Assembly: GCA_015065615.1 (NCBI GenBank)
Contig: SVPY01000003.1
Coordinates: 1-64,000, forward strand
Direction: 5' to 3'
Length of the DNA: 64,000 nucleotides
From: Oscillospiraceae bacterium
GTDB lineage: Bacteria > Bacillota > Clostridia > Oscillospirales > Acutalibacteraceae
Positions 1 to 8,602 of the stretch are shown here, piece by piece. Positions within the stretch are counted from its first letter, which is position 1. Each line of letters opens with the position of its first letter. Under the pieces are notes generated by a model. It saw nothing but the letters and a program-made list of their open reading frames with translations, had not been told where the DNA came from and did no database searches. The translations under genes and the position numbers were made by a program.

Positions 1-38
1 TAAAAGAAAAGACAGCATAGCATATTGCTATACTGTCA
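1..38 (-). terminator. Rho-independent terminator
   Basis: Reading the minus strand, a near-perfect 12-bp stem (GACAGTATAGCA, loop ATA, TGCTATGCTGTC) runs directly into TTTTCTTTTA. It lies about 85 bases past the stop of the leftmost gene and would end its transcript. The bases between the stop and the hairpin hold no recognisable gene. Confidence 0.65.
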
Positions 39-122
39 TCTTCTTAGCACTCGTCAATCGGCTGATTTCATAAGGTATTCAAAACATCCTTATGAGAAGT
101 AGCCTTTAAAACCGCCCTTTAT

Positions 123-1700
123 TTATCCTTTAATTCCGTATTTTAAAGCAAGATATTGAAAAACAAATATAAATTTCGTGGACCATAGCTCGTCTTTGAT
201 TTTTAAGGTGACTTCCTCGCCGGAGTCTTTTAAAGTATGAGTGAAAGTAAATTCACCTATATTGTAAAAATCTTCGTACGGTACCGCGAGAGTACACTTA
301 TAAACTTCTTTATCAAGGTAAGTTTTATCGGTTTTATGAATAACAAGTAAATACTGAGTGCGGTCAACGGGGGCGTCTTTAATGGAATCATCATATTCAA
401 TATAAATGGTTTCTTCAAAGCCAAAACCCGTTTCACTGTATATATCTTCAACATACATAAATTCAAAGGGGTGGCCGCTGCCTTCTTCGTTTTCAAGAGC
501 TACAACGGAAACGGCGGCGAAACTATCCTTTATAAATTCATCGTGTAAGCGCTCTAAAGATTTTTCTTTATTTAAACCCTCGTAGCTGACTTCAATCTTC
601 TCAACTGCGTTTGTTATTCTCGGGCTGATATGAGGCTGCAGATTTTCTTGGCTGATACCGAGAATTTCGAAAACTTCATTAAGTTTTTCAGTTTCATACA
701 CGGGAATGATGCCATTTTCTGCGCACTGCATAAAACCGAAGGAATTCGTAGCGCTAATGGCGGGAGCCACGGCGATGATATATTCCTTGCCCACTTCAAC
801 CGCGCCTTTTTTAGTGTTGAGGTATGCTCCGATATCCACGTCACCTTCGCCTCTTAATACGTTTAAAATCGTTACGCCGTTTCGGGTGTATGACCTTGTT
901 GCATCCTGCCCGTTAACGTCGTAATTATCTGTTGAATCTATTTTTACTTTAATAACGAAATCACAGTTTAAAAGAACGGTTTCAAGGTTTTCACCATAGA
1001 AAATATTTGGCTTGTAGTAAGTGTCATATTCATCGTATCCGAGCTCAGAAGCAAGTTCTTTAACGTAATTAATAAGGTCCTCATCGGTTTTTAAACCGCT
1101 TATCGTTACAAGGGCACCGTAAGTCCCGGGGTTATCGTCAGTGCTTTCACGCATTTTGAAGTCAAAATTAGAAACGGGGTATTCTATTTTACTGAACTGA
1201 AAACCCTGAACGATTTCATAAACGTTAACGGTATGGTAAACCGCATCTTCTTTTTTTAACGTTAACAGATATTTTTCGCCCTCGATAAGTTTTAAGAAAA
1301 GCTCATCATAAGTGTCAACGTAAATATCTTCAGCGTCTGCGTTGCCGTAAACAGTTTCAATGTAAGTGAATTTGTGGTATTCAAGACCGTCTGAGGTTAC
1401 TTTGCCAACGTAATTACATACCACCGCGGTGTGGCTGGATCTCAGCGCATTTTCATAAATAATATCTTTTTGAGCATTGATTTGTGACTCAGTGATTTCT
1501 GCTTCGGATGAAGATGAAGCAGAATCCTTGCTTTCTGATACTGAAGATTCGCTCTCGCTTTCCGATTCCTGCGGTGTGCTTTCACTTATACTGATAGACT
1601 CGGCAGGCTCGACTTTACTTATAGTCGGTAAAATTAAGGCTAAAAATATACCGACGCAAAGCAGAATAACGAGTGAAATAACGAAAGTTTTTTTATTCAT
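123..1700 (-). CDS. Membrane-anchored or secreted protein of unknown function with internal repeats
   Basis: 525 residues with no family I can name. An N-terminal hydrophobic segment (about residues 7-24) serves as a signal or anchor. It is followed by a Ser/Glu-rich low-complexity linker (about 33-70) typical of surface proteins of gut Clostridia. The rest contains three related blocks (starting near residues 80, 245 and 390), each with a pattern of hTAVV/FVIKV, then Y-x-x-x-T/I-x-V-hydrophobic, then G-E-K/E-Y-hhh. These could be small beta-barrel domains. The start is supported by AGGAGGT six bases before the ATG. The gene is monocistronic, with its own promoter and terminator. A paralogue lies at 30966-31958. 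Function unknown. Confidence 0.85.
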   Translation of the reverse strand: MNKKTFVISLVILLCVGIFLALILPTISKVEPAESISISESTPQESESESESSVSESKDSASSSSEAEITESQINAQKDIIYENALRSSHTAVVCNYVGKVTSDGLEYHKFTYIETVYGNADAEDIYVDTYDELFLKLIEGEKYLLTLKKEDAVYHTVNVYEIVQGFQFSKIEYPVSNFDFKMRESTDDNPGTYGALVTISGLKTDEDLINYVKELASELGYDEYDTYYKPNIFYGENLETVLLNCDFVIKVKIDSTDNYDVNGQDATRSYTRNGVTILNVLRGEGDVDIGAYLNTKKGAVEVGKEYIIAVAPAISATNSFGFMQCAENGIIPVYETEKLNEVFEILGISQENLQPHISPRITNAVEKIEVSYEGLNKEKSLERLHDEFIKDSFAAVSVVALENEEGSGHPFEFMYVEDIYSETGFGFEETIYIEYDDSIKDAPVDRTQYLLVIHKTDKTYLDKEVYKCTLAVPYEDFYNIGEFTFTHTLKDSGEEVTLKIKDELWSTKFIFVFQYLALKYGIKG

Positions 1701-1749
1701 AATTTTACCTCCTGATTATTTAATACCCTATATTTGTATTCCTATAATT

Positions 1750-1778
1750 ATAATACTATACAATAGAATATAAGTCAA
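1750..1778 (-). promoter_or_regulatory. Sigma-A promoter of the leftmost gene
   Basis: On the minus strand TTGACT and TATTAT are separated by 17 bases, about 50 bases upstream of the ATG. Confidence 0.7.
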
Positions 1779-1787
1779 TAGGTAAAA

Positions 1788-1819
1788 TAAAAAAACGGCA
1801 TAGCAAACGCTACACCGTT
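1788..1819 (-). terminator. Rho-independent terminator after the GH63-like gene
   Basis: On the minus strand, ACGG/CCGT and TAGC/GCTA arms with a small internal mismatch enclose a 4-base loop and are followed by a T run. The position is just past the stop of the glycosidase gene. Confidence 0.7.
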
Positions 1820-1842
1820 AATTTATTTTGTGATAATTATTA

Positions 1843-3621
1843 TCAGAAAAGATTTCTCTCGCGCATAATAAGGCAAATTTTAAGGAAGATTGCGCAGGTC
1901 CAGCCCTGTTCCTCGCTGCCGAGACCTTCGCCCGTCTGGGAGTTGAAGAGCTCGTGCATATGGGGGTCGTTTAAGAGCATATTGTAGAATCTCTTGATAG
2001 CTTCCTCCCATTCTTTTTCGTAGCCATTTTCTAAAAGAAGGTCAAGCATAATCCAGGATTCAGAGAGCCAAGTGCTGCCGCGCCACCATTTGCCTGCTAA
2101 GTAAGTTTCCTCAGTATAAGCAACGCTGGGGAAGGGGATATTGCCGAAGAGATAAGTGGGGTTAATTAAGTAATCCTTAATCATAGCGTTCTTTTTCTCT
2201 TCGTCCATCTTGATGCCTGCCCAAATAGGCATTACAGAGCAGGGTGTGAGCATTTTAATCTGCTTGCCGCTTTCGATGTGAACGTCATAGAAAAGGTTAT
2301 CTTCTTTATTATAAAGCACCTTCATCATCTGCTTGCCAAAGTCATCAGCCTTTTTCTGCCATTTCTTAGCCTTGGAAGAAAGACCTAATATGGAAGCGAT
2401 TTCGCTTGTGATATAAAGCTGGCGGAGAAGGTAGCTGTTCATATCGCAGGCGAGTGTGGGGCCGTTATCAAAACGGGGGGAATCGTCCTGACCTGTTTCG
2501 AGACCGTCGTTGCAGGAAATTACGCCGTAGTGAGTCATACGCTGAGTAAGCCACCATACGTTATTTTTCTCCATAGAAGCAAAAAGTGTTTTTAAGAATT
2601 TCTTATCGCCTGTCTGCTTGTAAAGGCGTAAACCTGCCCAGCCTACTAAAGGCGGCTGGCTGTGGTGGGGGCGCATCCATGTAGAGCAAAGGAAGTGGAT
2701 TATCTTGCCGTCCACACGCTGGTTATTGATAAGCTGCATCAAGCTCTCCTTAGCAAGCCCGGGAGCGAAATGCTCGTAGGCTAAATTCTGGAAGCAGCTG
2801 TCCCAAAGGAAGTGTGTGGGGTAGGTTGCGCGGTTGGGGTAAGATGAGATGTTGTTCTTGAGGCAGCCGGGTGCCTTTGTTAAATTGAAAATTAAGCCGT
2901 GAATAGCACGGGAAAGAATTGCGCATTCTTCTTCGCTTACGTCGGGGATATTAAGGCTTTCTGCGCAGGAGATAATATCATCCTCGCAGATTTTTGCGGC
3001 TTCCAAAACAGTTTTGGGAGCTTTTTTGGCAGTTAACTTAATATCATCTTCGCTGACTTCCAATACCTTGAAGATAAAGGAGAAAGCTATTTCGCCATTT
3101 TCGTTGGCTGTGGCTGTGATATTTCCTTTTTTCTTTGTTAAAGTACCTTTAAGCATATTAACGTTAACTGCAAAAGGAACAAAGTTATCGGGGTCACGGC
3201 CGTCGCCGTTTTTAGAAAGACCGCGAATAAGAAGACTGTTTTTGGAGAAAAAGTCGCTCCAATAGTCAGCTACGTCCTCAGTAAGGTCACGTAAAAGCTC
3301 TATGCCTGATAAGCCTTTGCATTCGAAAACGAAAGCGTCGGTATCAAAGAATGCAAGCTCTGCTTTCTTTTCACCCTCACCGAAAACAAGAAGGTTAACG
3401 AGACTTTCATTTTTATTTAAAGTAAGGGGGAATTTAACCGTATTATTCCATACGATTCTGTTTTTTCTGTTATAGTGAATGTGAAGCTGACCTAAACCCT
3501 CGGTTTCGTCCTTCATAACAAAGCCGATGTTGGAATAAAAGGGGCTGTAGCTTTCTTTTGCGATGCTGTAATCGTTAATTTTGCTGAGTTCTCTTAAAAT
3601 AGTTTCTTTATTGAGATTCAT
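1843..3621 (-). CDS. Glycoside hydrolase, GH63/trehalase-like (alpha/alpha)6 barrel
   Basis: 592 residues, with no signal peptide, so probably cytoplasmic. The C-terminal two thirds carries the hallmarks of the GH63/GH37-type barrel: FLWDSCF near residue 275, a GLETGQDDSPRFD segment with the expected catalytic acid Asp, WWRGSTWL, and a late GEGLGSEEQGWT with the candidate base Glu. The N-terminal part is beta-rich, as in other members that act on mannosyl- or glucosyl-glycerate or on oligosaccharides. The exact substrate cannot be read from sequence. AGGAGG lies close before the ATG. The gene follows prfC by 79 bases but is probably functionally independent of it. Confidence 0.85.
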   Translation of the reverse strand: MNLNKETILRELSKINDYSIAKESYSPFYSNIGFVMKDETEGLGQLHIHYNRKNRIVWNNTVKFPLTLNKNESLVNLLVFGEGEKKAELAFFDTDAFVFECKGLSGIELLRDLTEDVADYWSDFFSKNSLLIRGLSKNGDGRDPDNFVPFAVNVNMLKGTLTKKKGNITATANENGEIAFSFIFKVLEVSEDDIKLTAKKAPKTVLEAAKICEDDIISCAESLNIPDVSEEECAILSRAIHGLIFNLTKAPGCLKNNISSYPNRATYPTHFLWDSCFQNLAYEHFAPGLAKESLMQLINNQRVDGKIIHFLCSTWMRPHHSQPPLVGWAGLRLYKQTGDKKFLKTLFASMEKNNVWWLTQRMTHYGVISCNDGLETGQDDSPRFDNGPTLACDMNSYLLRQLYITSEIASILGLSSKAKKWQKKADDFGKQMMKVLYNKEDNLFYDVHIESGKQIKMLTPCSVMPIWAGIKMDEEKKNAMIKDYLINPTYLFGNIPFPSVAYTEETYLAGKWWRGSTWLSESWIMLDLLLENGYEKEWEEAIKRFYNMLLNDPHMHELFNSQTGEGLGSEEQGWTCAIFLKICLIMRERNLF

Positions 3622-3700
3622 AATTGCCTCCTGATAGGATTTAATTTTCAGTTACTCTTAGAAAGACGTTTTATACTCATTCGCCTTTCACTATTCGGGA

Positions 3701-5281
3701 TTATTTACTGAAGTCAGAGAGCATAAGACCCTTATTGTGGTCAAGAGCCCAGTCAATACTCCACTGGTTGGAGAAAAGAAGAAGGTAACGGCCCTTCATA
3801 TCCTGAACCTTTTTTGTATCGGAAGTGAGGTTTAATTTCTTAAGGTCAATTTCCTCGTTGTCTATCCAGCGGATATAGGAGTAAGGCAGGTTTTCCATTC
3901 TTATCTCCACGTTATATTCGCCTTCCATACGGTATTTGAAAACGTCGAACTGAAGCGTACCTACAACGCCTACGATAACTTCTTCCATACCTGAGGCAAC
4001 TTCCTGGAAGATCTGAATAGCACCCTCCTGAGCAATTTGCGTAACACCTTTAACGAACTGCTTACGCTTCATTGTGTCCTTCTGCTGAACGCGGCAGAAG
4101 TATTCGGGAGCGAAGGTGGGAATACCTTCAAACTGTACCTTTTTGCCTGTGCAGAGGGTATCACCAATAGAGAAAATACCGGGGTCAAATACACCGATAA
4201 TGTCGCCTGCATAGGCTTCGTCGATAATTTCGCGGCTCTGCGCCATCATCTGCTGGGGCTGAGCAAGCTTGATTTTTTTACCCTGCTGAACATGGGTAAC
4301 TTCCATACCCTTTTCGAATTTACCGCTGCAAAGGCGGACAAACGCGATTCTGTCGCGGTGGGCTTTATTCATATTAGCCTGAATTTTAAATACAAAGGCG
4401 GAGAAATCGTTTGAGAAGGGGTCTACCTCTGTTTCGGCTGTTTTTCTGGGAAGGGGTGAGGAAGTCATCTTTAAGAAGTGCTTAAGGAAGGGCTCTACGC
4501 CGAAGTTAGTTAAAGCGGAACCGAAGAATACGGGTGAGAGCTTACCGTGGCGAACTAAATCAAGGTCTAAATCGTAGCCTGCGCCGTCTAAAAGCTCAAC
4601 GTCGTCTCTTAGGGTGCTATAGAGGTTTTCACCTAAAGTGTCAGCCAAGCTTTCGTCGTTTAAATCTATCTGGTTTGCCGCTACTTCACGGCTGCCGCCC
4701 GTAGCTTCGAAAGTGATAATCTCGCCTGCTTCTCTGTCGTAAACGCCCTTGAATTCTTTACCTGAGCCGATAGGCCAGTTCATGGGGTAGGTGCCGATGC
4801 CCAGTTCCTTTTCGATCTCGTCAAGAAGGTCGTAGGGGCTTAAAGCATCACGGTCCATCTTATTAATAAATGTGAAAATCGGAATATCGCGCATTACGCA
4901 AACTTTAAAGAGTTTTCTTGTCTGAGGCTCAACGCCTTTAGCGGCATCGATAACCATTACTGCGCTGTCGGCTGCCATAAGTGTACGGTAGGTATCCTCG
5001 GAGAAGTCCTGATGTCCGGGGGTATCGAGGATGTTTATGCAGTAGCCGTCGTAATTGAACTGCATAACGGAGGAGGTAACGGAAATACCTCTCTGCTTTT
5101 CAATTTCCATCCAGTCGGAAACTGCGTGCCTTGCGCTTTTTTTACCCTTAACGGCGCCTGCCAAAGTGATAGCGCCGCCGTAGAGAAGGAATTTTTCCGT
5201 GAGTGTGGTTTTACCTGCGTCGGGGTGAGAGATAATTGCGAAGGTTCTTCTTTTATTTATCTCGGTTCTTAAATCTGCCAT
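3701..5281 (-). CDS. prfC: Peptide chain release factor 3 (RF3)
   Basis: 526 residues, the usual RF3 length. This translational GTPase recycles RF1/RF2 from the ribosome after termination. Visible motifs are the P-loop HPDAGKTT (19-26), the RGISVTSS switch I region (64-71), DTPGH (86-90) and NKMD (140-143). These are followed by EF-Tu-like domain II and the RF3-type C-terminal domain (FRFD-type LQFDVFKYRMEGEY). No internal stop or truncation is seen. It is transcribed from its own promoter, divergently from the unknown gene at 5450. Confidence 0.97.
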   Translation of the reverse strand: MADLRTEINKRRTFAIISHPDAGKTTLTEKFLLYGGAITLAGAVKGKKSARHAVSDWMEIEKQRGISVTSSVMQFNYDGYCINILDTPGHQDFSEDTYRTLMAADSAVMVIDAAKGVEPQTRKLFKVCVMRDIPIFTFINKMDRDALSPYDLLDEIEKELGIGTYPMNWPIGSGKEFKGVYDREAGEIITFEATGGSREVAANQIDLNDESLADTLGENLYSTLRDDVELLDGAGYDLDLDLVRHGKLSPVFFGSALTNFGVEPFLKHFLKMTSSPLPRKTAETEVDPFSNDFSAFVFKIQANMNKAHRDRIAFVRLCSGKFEKGMEVTHVQQGKKIKLAQPQQMMAQSREIIDEAYAGDIIGVFDPGIFSIGDTLCTGKKVQFEGIPTFAPEYFCRVQQKDTMKRKQFVKGVTQIAQEGAIQIFQEVASGMEEVIVGVVGTLQFDVFKYRMEGEYNVEIRMENLPYSYIRWIDNEEIDLKKLNLTSDTKKVQDMKGRYLLLFSNQWSIDWALDHNKGLMLSDFSK

Positions 5282-5341
5282 ATATAAATGCCCTTTCTTT
5301 AATTTTGGGTGTGTTCTTTAAAATTTCATTCAAACTAATCT

Positions 5342-5370
5342 ATTGTAACATATTCCGCTGTTTTCTGCAA
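5342..5370 (-). promoter_or_regulatory. Promoter of prfC
   Basis: Minus strand TTGCAG, 17 bases, TACAAT, about 60 bases before the prfC start. Confidence 0.65.
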
Positions 5371-5449
5371 TAAAACATAAACACTTAATGACAAAATATT
5401 AAAGAAATTTAATGTATATTTATTGTAGTTTAAATAAGGAGAAGTTTTT

Positions 5450-6355
5450 ATGAAAAGAAAAAGGTATAAAAGGAATAAAAAGCCCTCTGTTTTAGCGTTC
5501 ACGCTTCTTTTGATTTCGGTTACGTTCTATTATTACTGCAACCTTAACGCCGCGGGAGATTCCTGTAAGGAAAGTAAAATAAGTCCCTACAGCGAAGAAC
5601 CTCAAAAGTATATTATAGTGATAAGCACGGATGAAAATGGGCGATTTTTGTGTGAGTCTCCCACCGATAATTTTTGCTTCTATCAGGGTGTATATTACAG
5701 CGAAAAAGAAATAGGAGATAAGCTTTACACCTATTTTGAAAATGAATACAGAGAAGTAGTGGAAGCTGACGGCGGATTTTTTATAAGTGAAGAAAAGTAC
5801 AGCGAAAACCTCAGTCTAAAAGTGGGGGAAAGAAGTAAAAACAGAGTTACTTTTTTTAGAAATGTTTATAAAAAAGAGGATTCGCCCACAAAAAACGAGC
5901 GCATAACAGATTTGATTAAATATTTCCTTAAAAAAAGCGGTGAATTAAATAAAGAAAATAAAGTTTCTTTTATTTTTTCGGACGGAAGCTTTACCGATTT
6001 TACAGAGCTTGGGAATATAAACGAAGAGGTATTAAATAAACTGCTGGGTGAAAAAAGAACCTATATAGGGGATATTGTTATTAAAAACAAACTTACTTCT
6101 CTTACAGAGAATGAGAGAAAAGAAAATATATCGGTAATTTATTTTAAAAGTAATGAAGCTTTAAAATTTACGGAGACGGAAGAATTTAATTTTAAAAATA
6201 CAGCTTTTATAAATATACTTTCACCTGCGGATATAGTGGGCAAGGATGGGGAAAAGTCAGAAAAATTAAGCGATAACTTTAAAAAAGCCGAAATATTCAG
6301 CGAAAGCGGCGAAATATATATGGAGGAAATTTTTAACGGTATACATAAAAAATGA
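5450..6355 (+). CDS. Hypothetical membrane-anchored protein
   Basis: 301 residues. A very basic N-terminus (KRKRYKRNKK) precedes one hydrophobic segment (about 13-30), so the protein is anchored with its bulk outside the cell. The rest is soluble, charged and Lys/Glu-rich, with no motif I recognise. AAGGAG precedes the ATG by about 7 bases. The gene is more A+T-rich than prfC and queH. Its stop codon overlaps the terminator hairpin shared with the convergent DUF212 gene. Function unknown. Confidence 0.75.
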   Translation: MKRKRYKRNKKPSVLAFTLLLISVTFYYYCNLNAAGDSCKESKISPYSEEPQKYIIVISTDENGRFLCESPTDNFCFYQGVYYSEKEIGDKLYTYFENEYREVVEADGGFFISEEKYSENLSLKVGERSKNRVTFFRNVYKKEDSPTKNERITDLIKYFLKKSGELNKENKVSFIFSDGSFTDFTELGNINEEVLNKLLGEKRTYIGDIVIKNKLTSLTENERKENISVIYFKSNEALKFTETEEFNFKNTAFINILSPADIVGKDGEKSEKLSDNFKKAEIFSESGEIYMEEIFNGIHKK

Positions 6356-6379
6356 GTCCCTTACCATAGTAAGAGACCC
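6350..6379 (-). terminator. Terminator of the DUF212 gene (overlaps the end of the convergent gene)
   Basis: Minus strand GGGTCTCTTAC, loop TATG, GTAAGGGACTC, followed by ATTTTTTATG. On the plus strand the same hairpin has no good T run. Confidence 0.6.
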
Positions 6380-6389
6380 TAAAATTAAC

Positions 6390-6893
6390 TTATACGAACA
6401 GAAAATCGTAAAAACCTATGGAGCCGCGGCAAATCTCGTAAACCGTGGAAACACCTAAACCCAAAAGAGCGCCGCATATAACTTCGACGATTCTGTGACC
6501 CAAGGATTCATTCAGCTTAGGAATCATATCCCGTAAGTCGTCCTTATTTAAATCGTCGGATTCATCAAGATAATTTACAATTGTGTTTATGGCTTTTGCG
6601 TGAAGACCTGCAGCCCAACGCACACCCGTGGCGTCGTACATAACTACAAGGCTTACGATAAAGGCAAGAGCAAAAACGTGGGAATCAAAGCCGTAAATAT
6701 AGAAGGAAGAAAGAGTTACGCTGCACATCAAAGCGCTGTGGGAGCTGGGCATACCGCCTGCGCCTGCAAGTCTCTCCTTGTTAAACTGTTTATGCTTTAT
6801 AGCATCGCCTATGGTTTTAAGTATTTGAGCCAGCGCCCAGGAAATAACGCCGACGTTTATAAGAGGATTAGAAAATACATACGCTAAATTCAT
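6390..6893 (-). CDS. DUF212 / divergent PAP2 family membrane protein (YuiD-like)
   Basis: 167 residues with about four hydrophobic stretches. The family is distantly related to PAP2 phosphatases and vanadium haloperoxidases. The signature GGMPSSHSAL (about 46-55) and the DATGVRW segment are both present, and together they define the family. The likely role is as a membrane phosphatase-like protein of lipid or isoprenoid phosphate metabolism, but the substrate is unproven. Length and both motifs look complete. The upstream region, shared with queH, holds nested inverted repeats. Confidence 0.88.
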   Translation of the reverse strand: MNLAYVFSNPLINVGVISWALAQILKTIGDAIKHKQFNKERLAGAGGMPSSHSALMCSVTLSSFYIYGFDSHVFALAFIVSLVVMYDATGVRWAAGLHAKAINTIVNYLDESDDLNKDDLRDMIPKLNESLGHRIVEVICGALLGLGVSTVYEICRGSIGFYDFLFV

Positions 6894-6913
6894 TTACTTT
6901 TGAACCCTTTCTG

Positions 6914-6981
6914 AATTTTCGGTCAATATAAATTAACCGCATTTTATATTGACTCCTTTACAATAGTTTATACCGAAAATT
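6914..6981. repeat. Nested perfect inverted repeats in a divergent intergenic region
   Basis: The outer arms AATTTTCGGT and ACCGAAAATT are perfect over 10 bp. Inside them TCAATATAAA and TTTATATTGA form another perfect 10-bp inverted repeat with a 10-base spacer. They sit just upstream of the DUF212 gene. They are candidate operators or a cruciform. No terminator-like T run follows. Confidence 0.7.
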
Positions 6982-7042
6982 GAGATATGTCAAATAAAAT
7001 AATTTTTAAGTTATTTATGGGGGATTTTTTCAAGATATTTTA

Positions 7043-7071
7043 TTGACATAAAGGGCGCTTGGGACTAAAAT
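7043..7071 (+). promoter_or_regulatory. Promoter of queH and the downstream amidohydrolase
   Basis: TTGACA, 17 bases, TAAAAT, about 40 bases before the queH start. Confidence 0.75.
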
Positions 7072-7109
7072 TATATGGTCAATAAACGAGGGGAGGGGTA
7101 TTATATTTT

Positions 7110-7715
7110 ATGGTAAACTTAAATTATCAGCTGGAACTTGAAAAGTTAATTAAAAGTATACCCGAAGGCGAAAGGCCCTCGCTTTGTCTTCACGCCTGCT
7201 GTGCCCCCTGCGCAAGCTACTGCCTTGAATATCTGGCAGAATATTTTGATATTACCGTTTATTTTTATAACCCCAATATAGCCTCAAAAGAAGAATATGA
7301 AAAAAGAGCCGCAGAGCTTAGAAGGCTTATTACTCAGATGTCTTTTAAACATAAACCTCAGCTTATTATTGAAGATTACGACGATAATGAATTTTACGGC
7401 GAAGTAAAGGGTATGGAGGAATTAAAGGAAGGCGGGGAAAGATGTTTTAAATGCTACCGCCTGCGCCTTGAAAAAACCGCAAAAAAAGCAAAGGAACTAA
7501 AGCTTGATTACTTTGCCACCACCCTAACCATAAGCCCCCTGAAAAACGCGGCGAAAATAAACGAGATCACCTTTGAGCTTTCAGAAGTTTACGGCGTAAA
7601 GCCTCTGCCTGGGGATTTCAAGAAGAAAAACGGTTACAAAAGAAGTATAGAGCTTTCAAATGAATATAACTTATACCGCCAGAATTTTTGCGGTTGTGTT
7701 TTCAGTATAAGATAA
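7110..7715 (+). CDS. queH: Epoxyqueuosine reductase QueH
   Basis: 201 residues, the normal size for this family (formerly DUF208). QueH reduces epoxyqueuosine in tRNA to queuosine and replaces the cobalamin-dependent QueG. Cysteine motifs expected for the Fe-S/metal site are visible: CCAPC (30-34), C112-x-x-C115 in ERCFKC, and C194-x-C196 near the C-terminus (NFCGC). The ATG is preceded by a G-rich GGGAGGGG. The amidohydrolase starts 20 bases after its stop, so the two are probably cotranscribed. Confidence 0.93.
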   Translation: MVNLNYQLELEKLIKSIPEGERPSLCLHACCAPCASYCLEYLAEYFDITVYFYNPNIASKEEYEKRAAELRRLITQMSFKHKPQLIIEDYDDNEFYGEVKGMEELKEGGERCFKCYRLRLEKTAKKAKELKLDYFATTLTISPLKNAAKINEITFELSEVYGVKPLPGDFKKKNGYKRSIELSNEYNLYRQNFCGCVFSIR

Positions 7716-7735
7716 ACAGGGAAGAAGGAATAAAA

Positions 7736-8551
7736 ATGTCATTTATAAGAGACGGCGTAGAGTATAAAGCCGCCGATGCCCACGCGCATATTTACCCCGA
7801 GAAAATTGCCGAAAAAGCTACGGCAAACGTAGGCGCTTTCTATAATTTTGAGATGGAAAATATCGGAAGAAGCGAGGACCTTTTGAAAATGGGAAGCGAA
7901 AACGGTATGGATAAGTATCTTATTTCATCCGTTGCCACAAAGCTTGAGCAGGTAAGGTCTATTTCCACATTTATTGCAAATGAGTGTGAAAAACATCCCG
8001 AATTTATAGGTCTGGGCGCATGGCATCAGGACGTAAAAGATATAGAGGCTGAATTTGATTTTATTGAAAGCCTTGGTTTAAAGGGAATTAAGCTTCATCC
8101 CGATTTTCAGAAGTTCGATATTGACGACGAGAGGATGATTCCCGTTTATAAAGAGGCGGCAAAAAGAAAGCTTGTGGTACTTTTCCATATGGGAGATTAC
8201 CGCACGGACTACTCTCACCCTCAGAAGCTTATGAATGTGCTTAAAGTTGTTCCCGATTTTATTTGCGTAGCGGCGCATTTAGGCGGTTATACGGTATGGG
8301 ACACAGCTTACGAAATTTTAAAGGGCGCAAACGTATACGTAGATACCTGTTCGTCCCTTCCCTTAATGCCTAAAGAGGCGGCTGTAAGAAACATTAAGCA
8401 TTTCGGTGTGGATAAAGTGCTTTTTGGTACCGACTTCCCCATGTGGTCCCATAAAACTGAGCTTGACAGATTCTTTGACCTTGGTTTTTCTGTGGAAGAA
8501 AACAAGAAAATGCTTTATGAAAATTTCAGAAAGCTTTATAATATTGAATAA
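7736..8551 (+). CDS. Amidohydrolase family protein (ACMSD-like TIM barrel)
   Basis: 271 residues from the ATG that follows GAAGAAGG. A longer in-frame start would overlap queH and lacks a ribosome site. Metal-binding motifs of the amidohydrolase_2 family are visible: DAHAHIYP near residue 14, KLHPDFQ, FHMGD, AAHLGG and FGTDFP, which supply the His/Asp ligands. Members are hydrolases or decarboxylases of varied substrates, so no substrate is assigned. It is cotranscribed with queH and ends at a strong terminator. Confidence 0.9.
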   Translation: MSFIRDGVEYKAADAHAHIYPEKIAEKATANVGAFYNFEMENIGRSEDLLKMGSENGMDKYLISSVATKLEQVRSISTFIANECEKHPEFIGLGAWHQDVKDIEAEFDFIESLGLKGIKLHPDFQKFDIDDERMIPVYKEAAKRKLVVLFHMGDYRTDYSHPQKLMNVLKVVPDFICVAAHLGGYTVWDTAYEILKGANVYVDTCSSLPLMPKEAAVRNIKHFGVDKVLFGTDFPMWSHKTELDRFFDLGFSVEENKKMLYENFRKLYNIE

Positions 8552-8570
8552 TTTCCATATAAATAAAAAT

Positions 8571-8602
8571 CAGCAGACTCCAAAAAGAGTCTGCTGTGTT
8601 TT
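8571..8602 (+). terminator. Terminator after the amidohydrolase gene
   Basis: CAGCAGACTC, a 6-base loop, GAGTCTGCTG, then TGTTTTTTAT. It sits between convergent genes and may also serve the minus strand weakly. Confidence 0.85.
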
